Below are positions 43,744 through 53,105 of a DNA stretch of 64,000 nucleotides, piece by piece. How positions within the stretch are numbered: the first letter of the stretch is position 1; every line of letters starts with the position of its first letter. Made by a program: the position numbers and the translations under genes. The notes under the pieces were generated by a model. That model searched no databases, was not told where the DNA came from, and saw only the letters and a list, made by a program, of their open reading frames with translations. Origin of the DNA: Streptomyces sp. NBC_01669. GTDB taxonomy: Bacteria; Actinomycetota; Actinomycetes; Streptomycetales; Streptomycetaceae. The DNA is taken from positions 8,493,001 through 8,557,000 of the forward strand of contig NZ_JAPEQG010000001.1 in NCBI RefSeq assembly GCF_026339735.1, in the 5' to 3' direction.

Positions 43744-45978
43744 TTGTCAACTCGCGAAAACGTCGAATTGCAGAAGGAGCAGGAATTCATCGACCGGCTC
43801 TACAACCGGGTCGACACGCTGCGCGGGGTCACCGCGCAGCGTGTCGAGGACGCGTTGACCCCGGTAGGGAACGGCCTGCAGGCTCGTCTCGAACGCGATG
43901 TGCTCCTCGCCGAACGTTCCGGTCTGCTGGCAGCCCTGAACGCGGTGGACGGCTCGCTGTGCTTCGGCCGCATTGATCTCCGCGACGGTGCCGCGCACCA
44001 TATCGGCCGTATCGGAATCCGTGAGGACGACACCGAACACACGCCTTTGCTGATCGACTGGCGGGCACCTGTCGCCCGGCCCTTCTATCTCGCCACCGGG
44101 CATACACCCATGGGTCTGCGCCGACGCAGGCACATCACCACCGAGGGCCGCACGGTGACCGAACTGCACGACGAGATCCTCGATCTCGGGGACCGCGAAC
44201 GCAGCGGTTTCGAGGACCCCAGCGGTGACACCGTGCTGCTCGCCGCGCTCAGCTCCGCCCGCACCGGCCGCATGGGCGACATCGTGCGGACCATCCAGGC
44301 GGAACAGGACCGCATCATCCGTGCTCCGCACCGTGGTGTCCTCGTCGTCGAGGGCGGCCCCGGCACGGGCAAGACCGCCGTCGCGCTGCACCGTGCGGCC
44401 TTCCTGCTGTACGAGCACCGTGAGCTTCTGGCCAAGCGCGCGGTCCTGGTCGTGGGCCCCAATCCGGCCTTCCTGCGCTACATCGGCGAGGTGCTGCCCG
44501 CCCTCGGTGAGACCGGGGTCATGCTGGCCACGCAGGCCGAGCTCTTCCCCGGTATCCACGCCCGCGGAACCGATTCCCCCCGTGCGGCCGCCGTCAAGGG
44601 CGGCGCGGGGATGGCCGAGGCGCTCGCCCGCGCCGTACGCGACCGGCAGGGGCTGCCCGAGCCCGGCGCGCCGGTGGTCATCCCGCACGACGACGGGGAC
44701 CTCGTCCTGGACTGGGAAATCGCCTACGAGGCCCGGCAGTCGGCCCGCGAGACCCGTCTGCCGCACAACCTCGCCCGTCCGTATTTCGCGTTCCACGTCA
44801 TCGACGCCCTCACCGCGCAGCTCGCCGAACGCATCGGCGCGGACCCGTACGGCGGCCCGAACTTCCTCGGTGCGGACGACATCGCCCAGCTTGGCAAGAG
44901 CGTCGCCGCGAGCGAGGAGGTGCACGCCGCCGTCGGAGAGCTGTGGCCGGCGCTCACCCCCGAGGAGTTCCTCGCCGGCTATCTGGCCGAGCCGGTGTAC
45001 GTACCGGACGAGGACGCCGAGGCCATCCGGCGCGTTCCCGGTGACGGGGAGTGGACCCCGGCCGATGTGCCGCTCCTCGACGAGGCGGCCGAGCTGCTCG
45101 GGGCCGACGACAGTGCCGAGCGGGCCGCCGCCGAGGCCGAGCGCCAGGAGCGGGTCGCTTATGCACAGGGCGTCCTGGAGCTGTCCCGGGGTTCGGAGAC
45201 ATACGAGTTCGAGGACGAGGAGTCCGAGCGCCTGGCCGCCCACGACATCATCGACGCCGAGCGGATGGCCGAGCGACAGGAGGAGACCGATCACCGGAGC
45301 GCGGCCGAGCGGGCCGCCGCCGACCGGACCTGGGCGTTCGGCCACATCATCGTCGACGAGGCGCAGGAACTGTCGCCGATGGCGTGGCGGCTGCTGATGC
45401 GCCGGTCACCGACCCGCTCGCTGACCCTGGTCGGTGATCCGGCGCAGACCTCCGAGGAGGCGGGCGTCGGCTCGTGGGAGAGGATCCTGGAGCCGTACGT
45501 CGGCGACCGTTTCGAGCATGTGAGGCTGGGGGTCAACTACCGTACGCCTGCGGAGATCATGGAGCTGGCCGCCAGGGTCGTACGGGCTCAGGACCCCTCG
45601 TTCGAGCCGCCCGCGTCGGTGCGGTCCACCGGCGAGACGCCGTGGACGCGGGATGCCGGTGCGGATCTGGCGGGCGCGGTGGCGCGGGCCGTCGCGGAGC
45701 TGACGCCCGAGGAGGGGCGCCTCGCGGTGATCGCACCGCGAGCGCTGCACGAGGAGATCGCGGCCCCGCTCGACGGAGTCACGGCCGGCGCTGAACCCGA
45801 CCTCACCCGTCCCGTGGTGCTGCTCGGCCCGCGTGAGGCCAAGGGGCTCGAATTCGACCATGTCCTGGTCGTGGAGCCGGGGCGGTTCGGGACCAGTGAC
45901 CTGTACGTGGCGCTGACCCGTGCGACGCAGCGCCTGGGCATCGTCCACCGGGAAGAACTGCCCGAGTCGTTGCGCTGA
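43744..45978 (+). CDS. helR: HelD/HelR-type RNA polymerase-associated ATPase
   Basis: A 744-residue UvrD/Rep-like ATPase without DNA-helicase arms, of the actinobacterial HelD class that clears or protects RNA polymerase and can give rifamycin resistance. Residues 1-70 are a coiled, charged N-terminal arm (ENVELQKEQEFIDRLYNRVD), followed by GRIGIREDDTEHTPLLIDWRAP. Walker A is GGPGTGKTAVALHR (about 204), motif II is IIVDEAQELS (about 538), and motifs GDPAQTS, NYRTP, KGLEFDHV and YVALTRAT follow. Start TTG 43744 has AGGGAG eight bases upstream. A 40-bp palindrome lies ahead of it. Confidence 0.85.
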   Translation: MSTRENVELQKEQEFIDRLYNRVDTLRGVTAQRVEDALTPVGNGLQARLERDVLLAERSGLLAALNAVDGSLCFGRIDLRDGAAHHIGRIGIREDDTEHTPLLIDWRAPVARPFYLATGHTPMGLRRRRHITTEGRTVTELHDEILDLGDRERSGFEDPSGDTVLLAALSSARTGRMGDIVRTIQAEQDRIIRAPHRGVLVVEGGPGTGKTAVALHRAAFLLYEHRELLAKRAVLVVGPNPAFLRYIGEVLPALGETGVMLATQAELFPGIHARGTDSPRAAAVKGGAGMAEALARAVRDRQGLPEPGAPVVIPHDDGDLVLDWEIAYEARQSARETRLPHNLARPYFAFHVIDALTAQLAERIGADPYGGPNFLGADDIAQLGKSVAASEEVHAAVGELWPALTPEEFLAGYLAEPVYVPDEDAEAIRRVPGDGEWTPADVPLLDEAAELLGADDSAERAAAEAERQERVAYAQGVLELSRGSETYEFEDEESERLAAHDIIDAERMAERQEETDHRSAAERAAADRTWAFGHIIVDEAQELSPMAWRLLMRRSPTRSLTLVGDPAQTSEEAGVGSWERILEPYVGDRFEHVRLGVNYRTPAEIMELAARVVRAQDPSFEPPASVRSTGETPWTRDAGADLAGAVARAVAELTPEEGRLAVIAPRALHEEIAAPLDGVTAGAEPDLTRPVVLLGPREAKGLEFDHVLVVEPGRFGTSDLYVALTRATQRLGIVHREELPESLR

Positions 45979-46031
45979 CCGCTGCGGCGCCGGGAGCATG
46001 AGGGTCGGTTCGACCCCGACGGAGGGTGTCG

Positions 46032-46310
46032 GTGAAACAGTGGCCCGAGGGCCCCTCAGCTGACCCGGAAGCAGCGTGGGAGCGGTACGACTCCGGTATG
46101 CGGGCGTTGCGAGAGGTGATCAGGGCCGACGTGCGCGCCGCGCACGTCGGCCTGGGAATCGTCATCGTCGCGAGTGTGATCGTAGGCGCGTTCGCGGGGC
46201 CCGTGGCCGGAGCCCTCGTGGCAGCGGCCTTTCCCGTCGTGTTCCTTGTGGCGCTGGCGGTCATGTTCCTTCGGGGACAGCCGTTCGGCAGCATCATTCG
46301 GCCGGCTTGA
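46032..46310 (+). CDS. small membrane protein
   Basis: A 92-residue protein: a charged N-terminal half (KQWPEGPSADPEAAWERYDSG, then MRALREVIRADVRAAH) and two close hydrophobic segments (VGLGIVIVASVIVGAFAG and VAGALVAAAFPVVFLVALAVMFL). GTG 46032 is preferred because GGAGGG lies five bases upstream. It follows helR on the same strand after 53 bp and may share its transcript. Function unknown. It overlaps the convergent SMI1 gene end by 17 bp. Confidence 0.55.
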   Translation: MKQWPEGPSADPEAAWERYDSGMRALREVIRADVRAAHVGLGIVIVASVIVGAFAGPVAGALVAAAFPVVFLVALAVMFLRGQPFGSIIRPA

Positions 46311-46830
46311 GTGGGTGGTATCTCGGCTTTTTGCCCGGCCAGCGGTGGGAGATGAACGGCGGGCGGTCGATCCACTCGAAACAGCGCAGGATGAATTCGG
46401 TGAAGGTGCCGGCGGTCTCGAACCACCCCCCGCTTTCGCCCTGGACGATGATGCGCCAGTCATCGGGGTCCGGTTCCAGCGCCAGGAAGAAGTACGAGTT
46501 GCCCTGCTCGTCGGATCCCCACTCGATCAGGCCGCCCTCCTCGGGGTGGAACGGCCACGGAAGCAGTTCGGGATCGGCTTCCTTCGGCCCTCTCTTGGGC
46601 CAGAGCCGCTCCGCTTCCTCCGCAGTGCCGTCCATCGGCCGGTCCAGCCACAGGTAACCGTCGACGGCGCCGGGGCCATAGAGGTCAAGGAACGCCTTGT
46701 AGTCCGACGGCAGCGCCAGCCCCAGGTGTGCCTCCGACGCTTCCCACAACGTCGGCCTCGCCCCCCAGGTTTCCGGTTCGCCCAGCCGCGCCCTCAACCG
46801 CTCCAGAGCCGTGACAGCCATGCCCTTCAC
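46294..46830 (-). CDS. SMI1/KNR4 family protein
   Basis: A 178-residue protein of the SMI1/KNR4 (SUKH) fold: EASEAHLGLALPSDYKAFLDLYGPGAVDGYLWL is the classic N-terminal part, with the later GLIEWGSDEQGNSYFFLALEPDPDDWRIIV and FTEFILRCFEW completing the domain. Such proteins often act as immunity proteins to secreted toxins or as regulators. GTG 46830 has AGGAG four bases upstream; ATG 46821 is an alternative. No toxin gene is seen nearby. Confidence 0.75.
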   Translation of the reverse strand: MKGMAVTALERLRARLGEPETWGARPTLWEASEAHLGLALPSDYKAFLDLYGPGAVDGYLWLDRPMDGTAEEAERLWPKRGPKEADPELLPWPFHPEEGGLIEWGSDEQGNSYFFLALEPDPDDWRIIVQGESGGWFETAGTFTEFILRCFEWIDRPPFISHRWPGKKPRYHPLKPAE

Positions 46831-47145
46831 TCCACTCCTTGTCGATGCTCAGCGCATCCTGTCCTCCCCGATCGGCCCGGGCCAACTGCCGAACGCCACC
46901 CGTCTTCGACAGGTACGGGCCGGCTCCACCCACGTGTGCGGGGTCCCCACCGTTCGCCGAACTTGAATCCGGTGCCCCGGGCGACGTTCGCGCAGCTTGC
47001 CGATGCCACCCTTGACCGTCGACGGACTCGCGTATGCCACCACCGGCCCCACCAGGCCGCGGCCGATGTCGAGAGTCTGGCGGGCCTCTGGCCGTCTCAC
47101 TGCCTGGAACGCGGTCGAACACCACTCCCAGGCCGAATCGCGCTG
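46831..47145. other. about 315 bp without a recognisable gene
   Basis: Open frames exist on both strands but none is recognised or has a start signal. Confidence 0.3.
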
Positions 47146-49821
47146 TCAGAGCGCTTCATCGACGGCAGGGGATTCCGGCAGGGCCTGCTCCACCCAGATG
47201 GTCTTGCCGGTGGGCGTGTAGCGCGTGCCCCACTGCTGTGCGATCTGGGCGACGATGAACAGGCCGCGGCCGCTCTCGTCGTCAGCGGCGGCGTGGCGCA
47301 GATGGGGTGAGGTGTGCCCGGTGTCGGCGACCTCGCAGATGAGGGTCTGGTCGCGGATGAGCCGGACGTGGATCGGCCCCGCGGCGTAGCGGATGGCGTT
47401 GGTGACCAGCTCACTGACGATGAGTTCGGTGGTGAACGACAGTTCGTCGAGTCCCCACGCTCCGAGTTGCCCCATGGCCATGGCGCGGGCCTTGCCGACC
47501 ATCGCGGGTTCCGCGGTCAGTTCCCACACCGCCACCTGATGCTCGCCGAGCATCCGTGTGCGTACGAGGAGCAGGACCGCGTCATCGTTCGCCGGCCCCG
47601 GCACCAGGGTCGCGACTGCGCGGTCACAGAGTTCTTCCAGGGAACGCCGGTGCTGGACGAGGGTTTCGGCGAGCAGGCCGAGGCCGACGTCGAGGTCGTC
47701 GGCGGCCGCCTGGACGAGGCCGTCCGTGAAAAGGGCGACAAGGCTGCCCTGCGGCAGCTGGAATTCCGTGGTCTCGTAGGGCAGACCCCCCAGTCCCAGC
47801 GGAGGGCCCGCCGGGAGTTCCGGGTAGGTGGTGACGCCGCTGTCCGGCAGGACGACCGCAGCCAGTGAGTGGCCGGCACGCGCCATGCTGCACTGTCCTG
47901 ACACCGGGTCGTACACCGCGTACAGGCACGTCAATCCCAGGGCTGTGTCCTTCCTGGGCCGCGTGCGGCCCGCACCATGAACGGCCGCCCGCTCCTCGGC
48001 GGTCTGCTCGGCCAGGTCGTCCAGGCGCGACAGGAGCTCGTCCGGGGCGAGGTCGAGGCGGGCGAGGACACGTACACCGGTACGCAGGCGCCCCATGGTG
48101 GCGGCGGCGAGCAGTCCGTAGCCGGTCACCTCCCCGACGACCAGGCCGACACGCGTTCCCGACAGGGGGATGACGTCGAACCAGTCGCCGCCCACCCCGG
48201 ACCGGCTGTCGGCGGGCACATAGCGGCTCGCCATCTCGACAGCGGTCCGCTGTGGCAGCCGGTGGGGCAGCATGCTGCGTTGAAGCCTGAGGGCCGCGGT
48301 GTGCTCGCGCGTGACGATGAGCATCAGCACGACACCGAGCAGCAGGGCTCCGAGGCCCATGACGGTCACCCCGCCCGTCCGTCCGATGAACGGCAGGTCG
48401 ATGGAGGTCTCACCGTAGCCGGGGTCGGCGTAGACGTCGAAGGCGGCGTAGCAGAAGAGGAAGAGCATCATCAGCCCGCCCAGACCTGGCAGCAGCCCCT
48501 TGCACAGGAAGTCTCTGAGGCTGCGGGTGAGGACGCTGCGGAAGTACCAGACACAGGCGAAGCCGGTGAGGCCGTAGTAGAACGCGATCGCGAGGCCGAC
48601 CGACTCGACGGAGTCGGCAAGGACGTTGCGGCTGACCGCCGTCAGGAGGACGTAGAAGCCGATGGAGGCCAGGCCCAAGCTGATCGTCGACCAGGTCGGG
48701 GTGAGAAATCTGCGGTGCAGCCGGGCGAATCGGGAGGGCACGGCCTTGTGCGCGGCCATGGAGAAGACGGTGCGGGCCATCGGGAGGATGGTGGTCTGGG
48801 TGGAGGCCACCGCGGAGGTCAGCACCATGAGGATCAGCAGTTTGGCAAAAAGGGGCCCCAGGCCGTTGCTGCCGAAGACGGCGTTGCCCAGGCCCGAGAG
48901 CACGTCGCCCGCGTTGTCCCTGTTGCCCAGCCCGATTCCGGTGGAGCCGACTCCGGCGAAGGCCTGCGCCGAGGTGGTGACCAGGACATAGATGATCAGC
49001 AGCAGCACAACGGAGATGACGGCGGCGCGCCCCGGGATGCGCGTGCTGTCCGCGGTCTCCTCGTTGACCGTGACGGCGGTGTCCCAGCCCCAGTAGATGA
49101 AGACGGCGGCGAGGATGCCCGTGGTCAGCGCTTCGACCGATGGCACGTGGAGGGGGTTGAACCAGGACGCGGAGACATGGATCGCCATCTCGGGATTACC
49201 GGTGTAGACCTTGACCAGGGCGGTGACGGCGAACAGCACCAGTACGGCCACCTCGAAGAACAGGAGCCAGCGCTGAACGGCAGCCGAGATCTCGATGCCG
49301 ATGTAGCAGATCGCGGTCATCACGATGATCCAGACGACGCCCGCGATCGTGACCCACACCCTGTTTCCCGTGAGTGAGTCGTAGCCCAGGAGCCGGAAGC
49401 CGTAGATGCCGGCGATCTCGGCGAGGTTCGCCATGACGATGATGTCGGCGACGATGATGCCCCAGCCGCCCATCCAGCCGGTGCGCGGGCCGAAGGCACG
49501 GGTCGCCCAGGTGAAGGTGGTCCCGCAGTCGGCGTTGCTCGCGTTGAGTTCCTTGTAGGCGTACGCGATCAGGAGCATCGGGATGAAGGCCAGGATCGTG
49601 ATGATCGGGGCCTGCAGGCCGACCCCCGCCACGATGAGGCCGAGCGTGGCCGCGATGCTGTACGCCGGGGCGGTGGACGCCAGGCCGATGGCAACGGAGG
49701 AACACAGTCCCAGGGCACCGGATTTGAGTCCTTTCCTGCCTGCGCCCGGGCCGAGCGCCAGAGGCGCGTCGGACGCCGCAGGCCTACGGGAGAGCTTCAC
49801 ACCGGATGCCAACCTCCTCAT
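47146..49821 (-). CDS. APC amino acid permease fused to PP2C phosphatase and HATPase
   Basis: A single 891-residue reading frame with three parts. Residues about 25-500 form a complete 12-helix APC permease (GLASTAPAYSIAATLG, ADCGTTFTWATRAFGP, WGWDTAVTVNEETADS). Immediately after the last helix, TREHTAALRLQRSMLPHRLP leads into a SpoIIE/PP2C phosphatase (about 510-750; GGDWFDVIPLSG, then VGEVTGYG where relatives have GDVxGHG, FTDG, NDDAVLLLV). An RsbW-like HATPase follows (about 760-885; SELVTNAIRYA, CEVADTG, GRGLFIVAQ). The phosphatase and kinase parts resemble those at 31089-33506. It would couple transport to partner switching. ATG 49821 follows GGAAGG. Confidence 0.85.
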   Translation of the reverse strand: MRRLASGVKLSRRPAASDAPLALGPGAGRKGLKSGALGLCSSVAIGLASTAPAYSIAATLGLIVAGVGLQAPIITILAFIPMLLIAYAYKELNASNADCGTTFTWATRAFGPRTGWMGGWGIIVADIIVMANLAEIAGIYGFRLLGYDSLTGNRVWVTIAGVVWIIVMTAICYIGIEISAAVQRWLLFFEVAVLVLFAVTALVKVYTGNPEMAIHVSASWFNPLHVPSVEALTTGILAAVFIYWGWDTAVTVNEETADSTRIPGRAAVISVVLLLIIYVLVTTSAQAFAGVGSTGIGLGNRDNAGDVLSGLGNAVFGSNGLGPLFAKLLILMVLTSAVASTQTTILPMARTVFSMAAHKAVPSRFARLHRRFLTPTWSTISLGLASIGFYVLLTAVSRNVLADSVESVGLAIAFYYGLTGFACVWYFRSVLTRSLRDFLCKGLLPGLGGLMMLFLFCYAAFDVYADPGYGETSIDLPFIGRTGGVTVMGLGALLLGVVLMLIVTREHTAALRLQRSMLPHRLPQRTAVEMASRYVPADSRSGVGGDWFDVIPLSGTRVGLVVGEVTGYGLLAAATMGRLRTGVRVLARLDLAPDELLSRLDDLAEQTAEERAAVHGAGRTRPRKDTALGLTCLYAVYDPVSGQCSMARAGHSLAAVVLPDSGVTTYPELPAGPPLGLGGLPYETTEFQLPQGSLVALFTDGLVQAAADDLDVGLGLLAETLVQHRRSLEELCDRAVATLVPGPANDDAVLLLVRTRMLGEHQVAVWELTAEPAMVGKARAMAMGQLGAWGLDELSFTTELIVSELVTNAIRYAAGPIHVRLIRDQTLICEVADTGHTSPHLRHAAADDESGRGLFIVAQIAQQWGTRYTPTGKTIWVEQALPESPAVDEAL

Positions 49822-49954
49822 TTGCCTTCCGCCCACCATTTTCGCCGCAGGTGATGAGGCCTGCCACGGGAAACCGGCTGGATGACCTACGCGGCTGTCA
49901 GCAGGACCAGTGGGGGCGGATTGGCGACTGGCCCGTCCGGCGGGACGGCGGTCA

Positions 49955-50264
49955 TACCGTTGGTGAGCGCGCCGGACCCCGGTCGTCGGCGGCCGCAGGG
50001 GTCGGCGGTAAGGCCCGCAGCGCAGAGGGCAGGTGGGTGCTCAGGACGGCCAGGACCGCGAGCGCGAAGGGGATGCCGGTGCCCATCGGCACCGCCGAGC
50101 CGTCCAGGCTTCCTTCGCCGACCGTGGCGGTGGCTGCGGAGACGGATGCCCGGACCGCCACGCCGGGCACACGGCGGCGATGACCGGCAGGGCTGCGGTG
50201 GCCGGCTACGGAGTTGGTCGACGACAAGTTCCCGATTCAGCTCGATCCGCGCGACCAGGAAGAA
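49955..50264 (-). pseudogene. Na+/H+ antiporter NhaA remnant
   Basis: Two pieces of NhaA appear on the minus strand in different frames: FLVARIELNRELVVDQL near 50264-50215 (NhaA reads about LEIKREFVxGDL here), and PMGTGIPFALAVLAVLSTHLPSALRA near 50090-50000 (NhaA: PMATDIAFALGVLAVLG...PSALR). Intervening sequence is shortened and the catalytic Asp pair region is altered (AADDRG). The gene is dead. Outside these pieces 49822-50462 shows no other gene. Confidence 0.6.
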
Positions 50265-50462
50265 CCCCCGTCACGGGCAGCCGCAGGCCGGGTAGCGCCT
50301 GCTGTCCGTAAGGCGAGGCCTCTCCGGTCTGCCAACCGTCTTGCGCTGGGATGACGACGGGGCCAGGGGGAGTATGGGGGTATCCGGAGCAGCAAGGAGA
50401 CCGGCGCAGCCGAAGGCCGGCAGGAGGCCCGCGTCGGTTGGCAGGCGGAGGGAGTGCCTTGC

Positions 50463-52535
50463 ATGAACAGCATCGAATCCTTCCCGGCCGACATCAGTCG
50501 GCTGCGCCCCGGGCGTTCACGCCCGGGTGGGCTGCTGGATCTGCTGACTGTCGCCGCGGTGGTGCTGGACGCCGACGGGCGGATCGCTTTCTGGAGCCCG
50601 CAGGCCGAGGAGCTGTTCGGCTATACCGCCCAGGAGGCTCTTGGCCAGTACGCGGCACGCCTGATGGTCCACGAGGAGCACCTGGATCTGGTGATCAAGC
50701 TGTTCGCCGAGGTGATGGACACGGGCCAGAGCTGGGCCGGTGCTTTCCCTATCCGGAACAAGGACGGCAGCACCCGGCTGGTCGAGTTCCGCAACATGCG
50801 GCTGCTGGACCCCCTCGGCGACGTATACGCCTTGAGTATCGCGGCCGACCACACCACCCTCCAGCAGGTCGAAACCGAGCTCGCGCTCTCCGAGCGGCTG
50901 GTCTCGCAGTCTCCGATCGGGCTCAAGGTCATGGACACCGACCTGCGGTACGTGACCGTCAACCCAGCCCTGGCCCACATCAACGGCCTGCCCGCCGCCG
51001 ACCACATCGGCCGGAACGTCCATGAAGCCCTGCCCTTCCTGGACACCAAGGCCATCGAGTCCGTGATGCGCCAGGTCCTGGCAACCGGCATCCCCGTCCT
51101 GGACCGGTACGTCGTCGGACGCACCCCCGCCGAACCCGAGACCGAGCACGCGTGGTCCACCTCGTATTTCCGGCTGGAGGACCGCGTCGGGCGGGTGCTC
51201 GGTGTGGCTGCCTCGGTGGTGGACATCACAGAGCGGCACCGTGCGGCCACCGAGGCCGCACGGGCTCGCCGGCGCCTTGCCCTCATCGCCAAAGCCTCCG
51301 CTCGCGTCGGCACGACCCTGGAGGTGGACCAGACCGCCCAGGAGCTGGCCGAGGCCACGGTGCCGGACCTCGCCGACGTCGTCGCGGTGGACGTCCTCGA
51401 CTCCGTCCTGGCCCTGCGCCGCTCGGCCGCGCCCGCGACCGGCCCGGAACTCTTCCGCGCCCTCGCCGTCGTAGCCGCCTATCCCACCGAGGTCGTCCGC
51501 GCCGCCGACAGGCCCGGAGACCTTGCCACCTATGGTGCTGACCGCCTGGTCACGCAGTGCGTACACACTGGTCGGCCGGTGCTGGTGCCGCACGCAACCG
51601 ATCAGGATCTGCCCCGCATCGCCCGCGACCCGGCTGCCGCCGCCCTTCTGGCCCAGGCCGGCGTGCACTCGTATCTCGCGGTCCCACTGATCGCCCGCGG
51701 CGAAGTCCTGGGCGCCGTGGACTTCATACGTGCTCGCAATCCGCTGCCCTTCGACGAGGACGATGCCACCCTGGCCGGTGAGCTCGCCGGTCGCGCCGCG
51801 GTGTGCATCGACAATGCGCGTTGGTTCCAGAGCGTGCGCAACATCGCGGTCACCCTCCAACGCAGCCTGCTCCCGGATCACCCTCCGCACCACGCGGGCC
51901 TGGACGTCGCCTCCCGCTATGAACCCGCAGGAGCTGCCAGTGAGGTCGGCGGGGATTGGTTCGACGTCATCTCCCTGGACGGCGACAAGACCGCCTTGGT
52001 GGTAGGTGACGTGATGGGCAGCGGCATAGACGCCGCCGCGACCATGGGCCGACTGCGCACCGCGACGTGCACGCTGGCCGATCTCGACCTCGACCCGGCA
52101 CAGGTGCTCCGACAGCTCGACAAGACCACCGCACGCCTGGAGCACTACATCGCCACCTGCGTCTACGCCGTCTACGACCCTCGCCGCTCGGAGTGCCACA
52201 TTGCCACAGCAGGACACATGCCTCCCGTCCTCGTACGCACAGGCCATCCACCGGAACTGGTCGACCTGCCCACCGGCGTCCCCCTCGGCGTCGGCGGCGT
52301 CCCCTTCGAAGCCGGCACCGTCCGATTGGGGCACGGAGATCTGCTCGTCCTCTATACCGACGGACTGGTCGAAACCCGCGAACGTCCCATCGACGAGCGC
52401 CTGAAGACACTGCTCCAGCTGCTGGAAGGCCCCCAGCGCCCCTTGGAGGAGACATGCGACCGGCTCCTCAGTGCACTGCGCGACCCGGAGCACCACGACG
52501 ACGTGGCTCTGCTCATCGCGCGTCCTCAGGCATAG
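50463..52535 (+). CDS. PAS-PAS-GAF-SpoIIE/PP2C phosphatase
   Basis: A 690-residue cytoplasmic signalling phosphatase: PAS (about 25-120; VLDADGRIAFWSPQAEELFGYTAQEALGQ), a second PAS with PAC (145-265), GAF (280-450; VHSYLAVPLIARGEVLGAVDFIR) and PP2C (465-690; GGDWFDVISLDG, VGDVMGSG, YTDGLVETRE, HDDVALLIA). The metal-binding Asp residues are all present. It has no HATPase. ATG 50463 follows GGAGGGAG. It lies divergently opposite the permease fusion across 640 bp, so both may belong to one signalling cluster. Confidence 0.85.
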   Translation: MNSIESFPADISRLRPGRSRPGGLLDLLTVAAVVLDADGRIAFWSPQAEELFGYTAQEALGQYAARLMVHEEHLDLVIKLFAEVMDTGQSWAGAFPIRNKDGSTRLVEFRNMRLLDPLGDVYALSIAADHTTLQQVETELALSERLVSQSPIGLKVMDTDLRYVTVNPALAHINGLPAADHIGRNVHEALPFLDTKAIESVMRQVLATGIPVLDRYVVGRTPAEPETEHAWSTSYFRLEDRVGRVLGVAASVVDITERHRAATEAARARRRLALIAKASARVGTTLEVDQTAQELAEATVPDLADVVAVDVLDSVLALRRSAAPATGPELFRALAVVAAYPTEVVRAADRPGDLATYGADRLVTQCVHTGRPVLVPHATDQDLPRIARDPAAAALLAQAGVHSYLAVPLIARGEVLGAVDFIRARNPLPFDEDDATLAGELAGRAAVCIDNARWFQSVRNIAVTLQRSLLPDHPPHHAGLDVASRYEPAGAASEVGGDWFDVISLDGDKTALVVGDVMGSGIDAAATMGRLRTATCTLADLDLDPAQVLRQLDKTTARLEHYIATCVYAVYDPRRSECHIATAGHMPPVLVRTGHPPELVDLPTGVPLGVGGVPFEAGTVRLGHGDLLVLYTDGLVETRERPIDERLKTLLQLLEGPQRPLEETCDRLLSALRDPEHHDDVALLIARPQA

Positions 52536-53105
52536 CCGGTTGCGCGTCCGCCGTGTTGAATCACCCGGCGATCGGATCTCATACGACTCCGGCCGTCCTG
52601 CACGGCGTCGCCCGGCAGTGGCACTGCCGTCGCCGGACGCCATCCCCGACGCGCCGCTGACCTCCAACACGCCGGCCAAGCCTCGATGGCCGCGGCCGGC
52701 ACCGCCGCTCCCAGGCCGCGTTCGGCTACGGATCCAGGACTCCGGTCCGCCTCGTGCCGCTGCAACGCAATCGCTCTGTCCCGCGCGAGCACCTCCTTCA
52801 CCGAGACGGCCGCGCGCACGGCTTCGCCGAGCAGGTCCATCCGTCCCGTGAAGTAAGGGAGTTGGCGGGATTTCCGCAGAGAGCCGCCGTCGGACAGAGG
52901 AGTTGGAGGACGGTCCGTCGCGCGGCCCGGCTACAAGCGGGTGCTCAGCGGTTGCCCAGACCTGCTCAGTTGATCCCCTCACCCACCTCTGCGTGATCTT
53001 GTCCGGCGTGCCGGGGCGAGCCCGTCACGTCCGCCAACAGCCAGCGGATAATTTTGCCGCGAAGGAAAGATTGCCATTTCGGTAAGTTTTGCTACAGTGG
53101 CTGAC
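52536..53105. other. 570 bp without a recognisable gene
   Basis: A minus-strand stretch near 52840-52740 (DLLGEAVRAAVSVKEVLARD) looks protein-like but is too short to name. The last 60 bases (TTTTGCC, TTGCCATTTCGGTAA) are comparatively A+T-rich and form the promoter or operator zone of the TetR gene. Confidence 0.3.

Noticed and set aside
43747..45345. 532-codon minus-strand open frame over helR
   Set aside because: Antisense of a complete ATPase with conserved motifs.
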